This document shows, in pieces, positions 61,301 through 64,000 of a stretch of 64,000 bases of DNA. A program made the translations under genes and the position numbers. A model generated the notes under the pieces. It was given only the letters and a program-made list of their open reading frames with translations, was not told the origin of the DNA and made no database searches. Position 1 is the first letter of the stretch, and every line of letters starts with the position of its first letter. The stretch is from Volvox africanus (Eukaryota; Chlorophyta; Chlorophyceae; Chlamydomonadales; Volvocaceae), in the NCBI GenBank assembly GCA_030268105.1, contig BSDZ01000004.1, positions 4,141,001 through 4,205,000 of the forward strand, in the 5' to 3' direction.

Positions 61301-62264
61301 GTAGTACATGTCACCGTCCGGGATTCAAATCGTAATTTTAGAAAGTGTATCATATCAGGAAGTATAATGTACTAGAATGAAGGAAGAATACAACTTTCCC
61401 CGAACCCTTTGTTGCTGTGCACGTCGTTGCATGTGTAGGAGAACATATCAGTGCCTTGTACAGCACACATGTCGTGCATTGCTCCTGTGCTCAGGCTTGG
61501 CCAACCCATGCACCGTTCATCACCTTCATGACCTTCACGCTTTACCTGCTGTCATCCGGTGTTCACAATCCCCCATCGTATCGTCATGACGACCGACAAC
61601 CCGCCAAGTCGCACCCCTGCCGTGTATGCGACCAAGCAACCCTCACCCGCATCCTTTGCCCCTGGTGTTGGTGGTGTTGAACGGCGTGGTTTGCTGCTTA
61701 CATAACTCAAGCGCCCTTCATTCCCGTTCCCCGCTCCCCGCAGGAGACCATCGCTGCCCTGCAGGCTAAGGTGGAAGAGCAGGAAGCCCTCATCCTGACC
61801 TTGCAGGAGAAGATTCGGTGGTACGAGACAGCGCAGCAGCAGCGGCAGCAACAGCAGCAGCAGCAGCCACAGGCGCATCAGAGAGATGGCGGTGCACCAG
61901 CTGCCGTACGGGTAGGAGAGCCGGAAAGGAGGGTGTGGATTAGGCAGCCCGGGGGCCTGGGTAACCTGATACCATTTGGGCGACGGGAGAGGAGGGAAGC
62001 GGAGGGAGGATGGATGATTTAAATGGTTGGATGCCGATGGCAGTGATGTGCTGGTGCCGGTGGTGCCGGTGTTGGTGGTGCTGGTGGTGGTGCTGGTGGT
62101 GCTGGTGCTGGTGTTGGTGCTGGTGGTGCTGGTGCTGGTGGTGGTTCGTGGTACTCTGGACGGCACGCGATAACCAGCCCCGGTTTCCCCATCCCCCCCT
62201 CCGCGACCTCCTCTGTGTTTGTCCGCAGGGCGGCCGTGCGACCCGACGCGCTCTGCACGACTGA
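58353..62264 (+). CDS. Low-complexity protein with C-terminal coiled coil and poly-Q
   Basis: Function not recognised. Exons join in phase: 58353-58389, 58482-60125, 60874-60971, 61744-61911, 62229-62264 (660 residues). Exon 1 encodes [12 protein letters not shown]. The large exon 2 is disordered: polar, then Gly/Ala/Ser-rich, with Lys/Gly-rich segments and a basic stretch ([12 protein letters not shown]). The C-terminus is a clear coiled coil across three exons: [42 protein letters not shown], then a Gln-rich run (about 12 Gln). The heptads suggest dimerisation, and the layout recalls a nuclear regulator, but there is no bZIP basic region. If intron 3 is kept, the frame ends at 60169, with AATAAA at 60311. 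The final exon is short and weakly supported; more exon-like segments follow downstream and may be the true end. Confidence 0.65.
60354..60378 (+). repeat. 25-bp direct repeat, left copy
   Basis: GAACTTGCCGCGGAGCACTT followed by ATTAT; identical to 60701-60725. Together they bracket a 322-base AT-rich segment inside intron 2 of the coiled-coil gene. Confidence 0.97.
60379..60700 (-). other. AT-rich insert with an end-to-end open frame
   Basis: Between the two 25-bp repeats. The minus strand is open from a TAA near 60694 to a TGA at 60378-60380, about 103 codons, with no ATG near its start. The encoded segment is basic and Lys/Tyr-rich ([33 protein letters not shown]). Codons are AT-rich, unlike host genes. 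It looks like an internal piece of a foreign or organellar coding sequence. I recognise no family. Confidence 0.5.
60701..60725 (+). repeat. 25-bp direct repeat, right copy
   Basis: Exact copy of 60354-60378 on the other side of the AT-rich insert; flanking bases differ on both sides, so the repeat is exactly 25 bp. Confidence 0.97.
62038..62152. repeat. (GGTGCT/GGT)n repeat
   Basis: Trinucleotide-based GGT/GCT repeat tract of about 110 bases in the last modelled intron of the coiled-coil gene. Confidence 0.9.
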
Positions 62265-64000
62265 ACCCGCAATGAGAGCAGCCGCAAAGAGCGACCACCT
62301 CTGCGTCTTCCGTCCCCAACTACCCGAGCTCCGAAACCTCTTTTCCCCCCTCTCGTTCGCTAGCTCTGCGCACCAGTCGCATCGCATCGCACGCGGCTAG
62401 AGTCTTTCGTCCGCTTCCACGTGCTAATCGAGCCATCAACTGGATTTCTGCGACCCATGACCGGGTCCCAGTCACGTCATTTTGACACAGAAGCATGTCA
62501 GGGGCGCGCTCACAGACTTTAACGGTTTCGGAGCCGCTGTTTGAAGGCAGAGTAGCTAGTGCAGCTCACGCCATCGGTACCACGGGTCGTGTATGGGGGC
62601 CAGTAAAACCTTAACGCACATATACATACACATCGCTGGATGGCAGGAACTGCGGGCTGGAGAATGCGAAGAACTGGAGAAGCTTGTGCTGGAGAAGGGT
62701 TTTGGTGTAAGAGGCAGGAGGGCCACAGCTCCTCCAGTCGTGTCCTAGAGGGGCTTTCCAAGTTGGAGCAATTGCCGTATACGGCATTGGCGTTTACCCC
62801 TCCACGGTGTACGGCATTAGCTCGAAGGCATCCGAAACCCCCCTCCTCCCCGGCAGCTCACGCTTTGAATTGACATGTATTCAAATGTCAGTGACGAAAC
62901 AGCACCAGGTACGGCAGTACTTGGTTTGCGTCACATGTGTGTTGTGTTGTTGGAGGCCGACTTGTTAGTTTTTAAGGAATACATTCGTACACTGACCCAT
63001 GGATCCATCGGTTGGAAGACCGGGATGGGATCCGAGAGGGGGAGGTGAGGGGGCTTATAAGGGGGCGTAAACCCACTCTGTGCGTAGCTATTCGGCTGTA
63101 GCTCTTCGACGTTCTTTCGAAGGCTCTGCCCCTCGACCTGATCCTGCGGTCTTTAGTGCCGGCGTCTCCACTTGCAGTGCTCCACATCACGATTGCGGTT
63201 GTGACGTTCGACAGAGAATTATGAGACTCCACTCCGGATGTTTAGGAACTGTTTCATTATGCACGGCCTGGTGGGCCCCTTGATGCGCGTGTGTGGGTAC
63301 TTGCGGGTGTGTGGGTTCGGCAGGATGTGACGTTAGCGGTGGTGTGTTCCTTAAACGCAGCGGAAGACGTCTTTCCTACGGTTTGGAGTTTTGGGGCTTG
63401 ATGTCAGTGACGTTACTTCTTACATTGTCCCCATTAGATGCTGCGAAATACCACCCGGGGGAGGGGAGCCGCTTTGGAGGCCACTAAAGTGGTATGTGTG
63501 GTGCACGCGTGTTCATGTGCGTGTGTGTATGTGTATGTGTTTACGGGTAACGGAGGTCCGCGGGACCGACTGTTCCACTCCCTATTGCTATACTTGATCC
63601 GCTAGGGCACAAGGTGTGGTACGGCTTGCTCACTTAAGGATTAGCAGCCGTCTTTAGCCACAGGACGCTACGCGAGCGGGATGTTGTGGGGAATGATGGT
63701 GTGGAAAGGTCGGCGGCAGGGGGGGTAGGAAGGGGGGTTACCTAGGTATTCCCGGACAAGAGTCTACGCTGCCTACTTCGTGTGTGTGTGTGATTTTGCA
63801 GAGGCGGCCACATTCTCCAGCGCCGTGTGTCGAGATGATCAATTGGGCAAATCCTGGTTTTGTGGATTGATACGGCTGTTAGACGGTTGTTCGTTGCGTA
63901 GTTATATGAAGGTAGTTGGGGGCGCCCAGTTGCGGCGGAACCTATGGTATGAGTCCCACCTCGTGTGCGTCTCAATCAAATGCAAATGCGAATGCAGGCG
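62265..64000 (+). other. Exon-like segments running to the right edge
   Basis: No complete gene, but several open plus-strand segments have good splice borders: 62647-62706 (ELRAGECEELEKLVLEKGFG, followed by GTAAGA), about 62857-62908 (ending SVTKQHQ, then GTACGG), 62977-63044 (EYIRTLTHGSIGWKTGMGSE, then GTGAGG), an open stretch after a CAG at 63356, and one after a CAG at 63808. 62908 and 62977 join in phase 0. They may be the true 3' end of the coiled-coil gene or a separate gene leaving the window. Confidence 0.4.

Noticed and set aside
62010..62264. Cys/Trp-rich small protein
   Set aside because: The repeated CWCW pattern is only the translation of a GGT/GCT repeat in an intron.
1..64000. 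CRISPR arrays, insertion sequences, bacterial operons or defence islands
   Set aside because: Split genes, plastid-targeted proteins and nuclear tRNAs show a eukaryotic nuclear region; no spaced repeats, transposase frames or ribosome-binding-site-led gene clusters were found.

Overview
The window is nuclear DNA of a green alga (Chlorophyta, probably a core chlorophyte). Most genes are split by many short introns with GT-AG or GC-AG borders. The families found are Viridiplantae-type: a plastid ClpT subunit, plant-type cystathionine gamma-synthase, a plastid phosphohexomutase-like protein, a plant-type BTB/MATH protein, and a plant-like tRNA-Ala(AGC). Base composition is near 50% GC outside a few AT-rich patches. 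No bacterial operons, CRISPR arrays or intact transposons were seen. All exon joins were made by hand from reading frame, splice-site and phase agreement; none is backed by transcripts. Several track-style start codons are not ATG, so starts were moved to ATG where needed.

Layout, left to right. A class 3 mono/diacylglycerol lipase lies on the minus strand (about 0.2-4.3 kb) and may run off the left edge. RPB8, the shared RNA polymerase subunit, is minus (5.8-7.3 kb, five exons, 149 aa). Intronless cystathionine gamma-synthase is plus (9.75-11.2 kb). A PDAP1-like phosphoprotein (minus, 12.8-14.2 kb) and intronless ClpT (plus, 14.5-15.3 kb) are divergent. An RNF10-type RING protein (minus, 16.8-23.5 kb) is followed by an alpha-D-phosphohexomutase of the plant plastid family (minus, 25.0-31.6 kb, 14 exons).

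An atypical plastid thioredoxin (plus, 32.4-34.1 kb) carries tRNA-Ile(AAT) and tRNA-Ala(AGC) in tandem inside its second intron. A four-helix membrane protein (minus, 37.7-38.4 kb) is divergent from a BTB/MATH (BPM-type) cullin-3 adaptor (plus, 38.5-43.2 kb). A two-exon protein of unknown function (minus, 45.5-46.4 kb) precedes a receptor-like LRR membrane protein without a kinase (plus, 48.5-56.4 kb). The last resolved gene encodes a low-complexity protein with a C-terminal coiled coil (plus, 58.4-62.3 kb); further exon-like segments on the same strand run toward the right edge.

The genes do not form one pathway; this is an ordinary mixed housekeeping region. Points deserving a second look are a 25-bp direct repeat bracketing an AT-rich open frame inside an intron, the tRNA pair nested in the thioredoxin intron, a RING finger that has lost several zinc ligands, three GC-AG introns, and a kinase-less algal LRR receptor-like protein.
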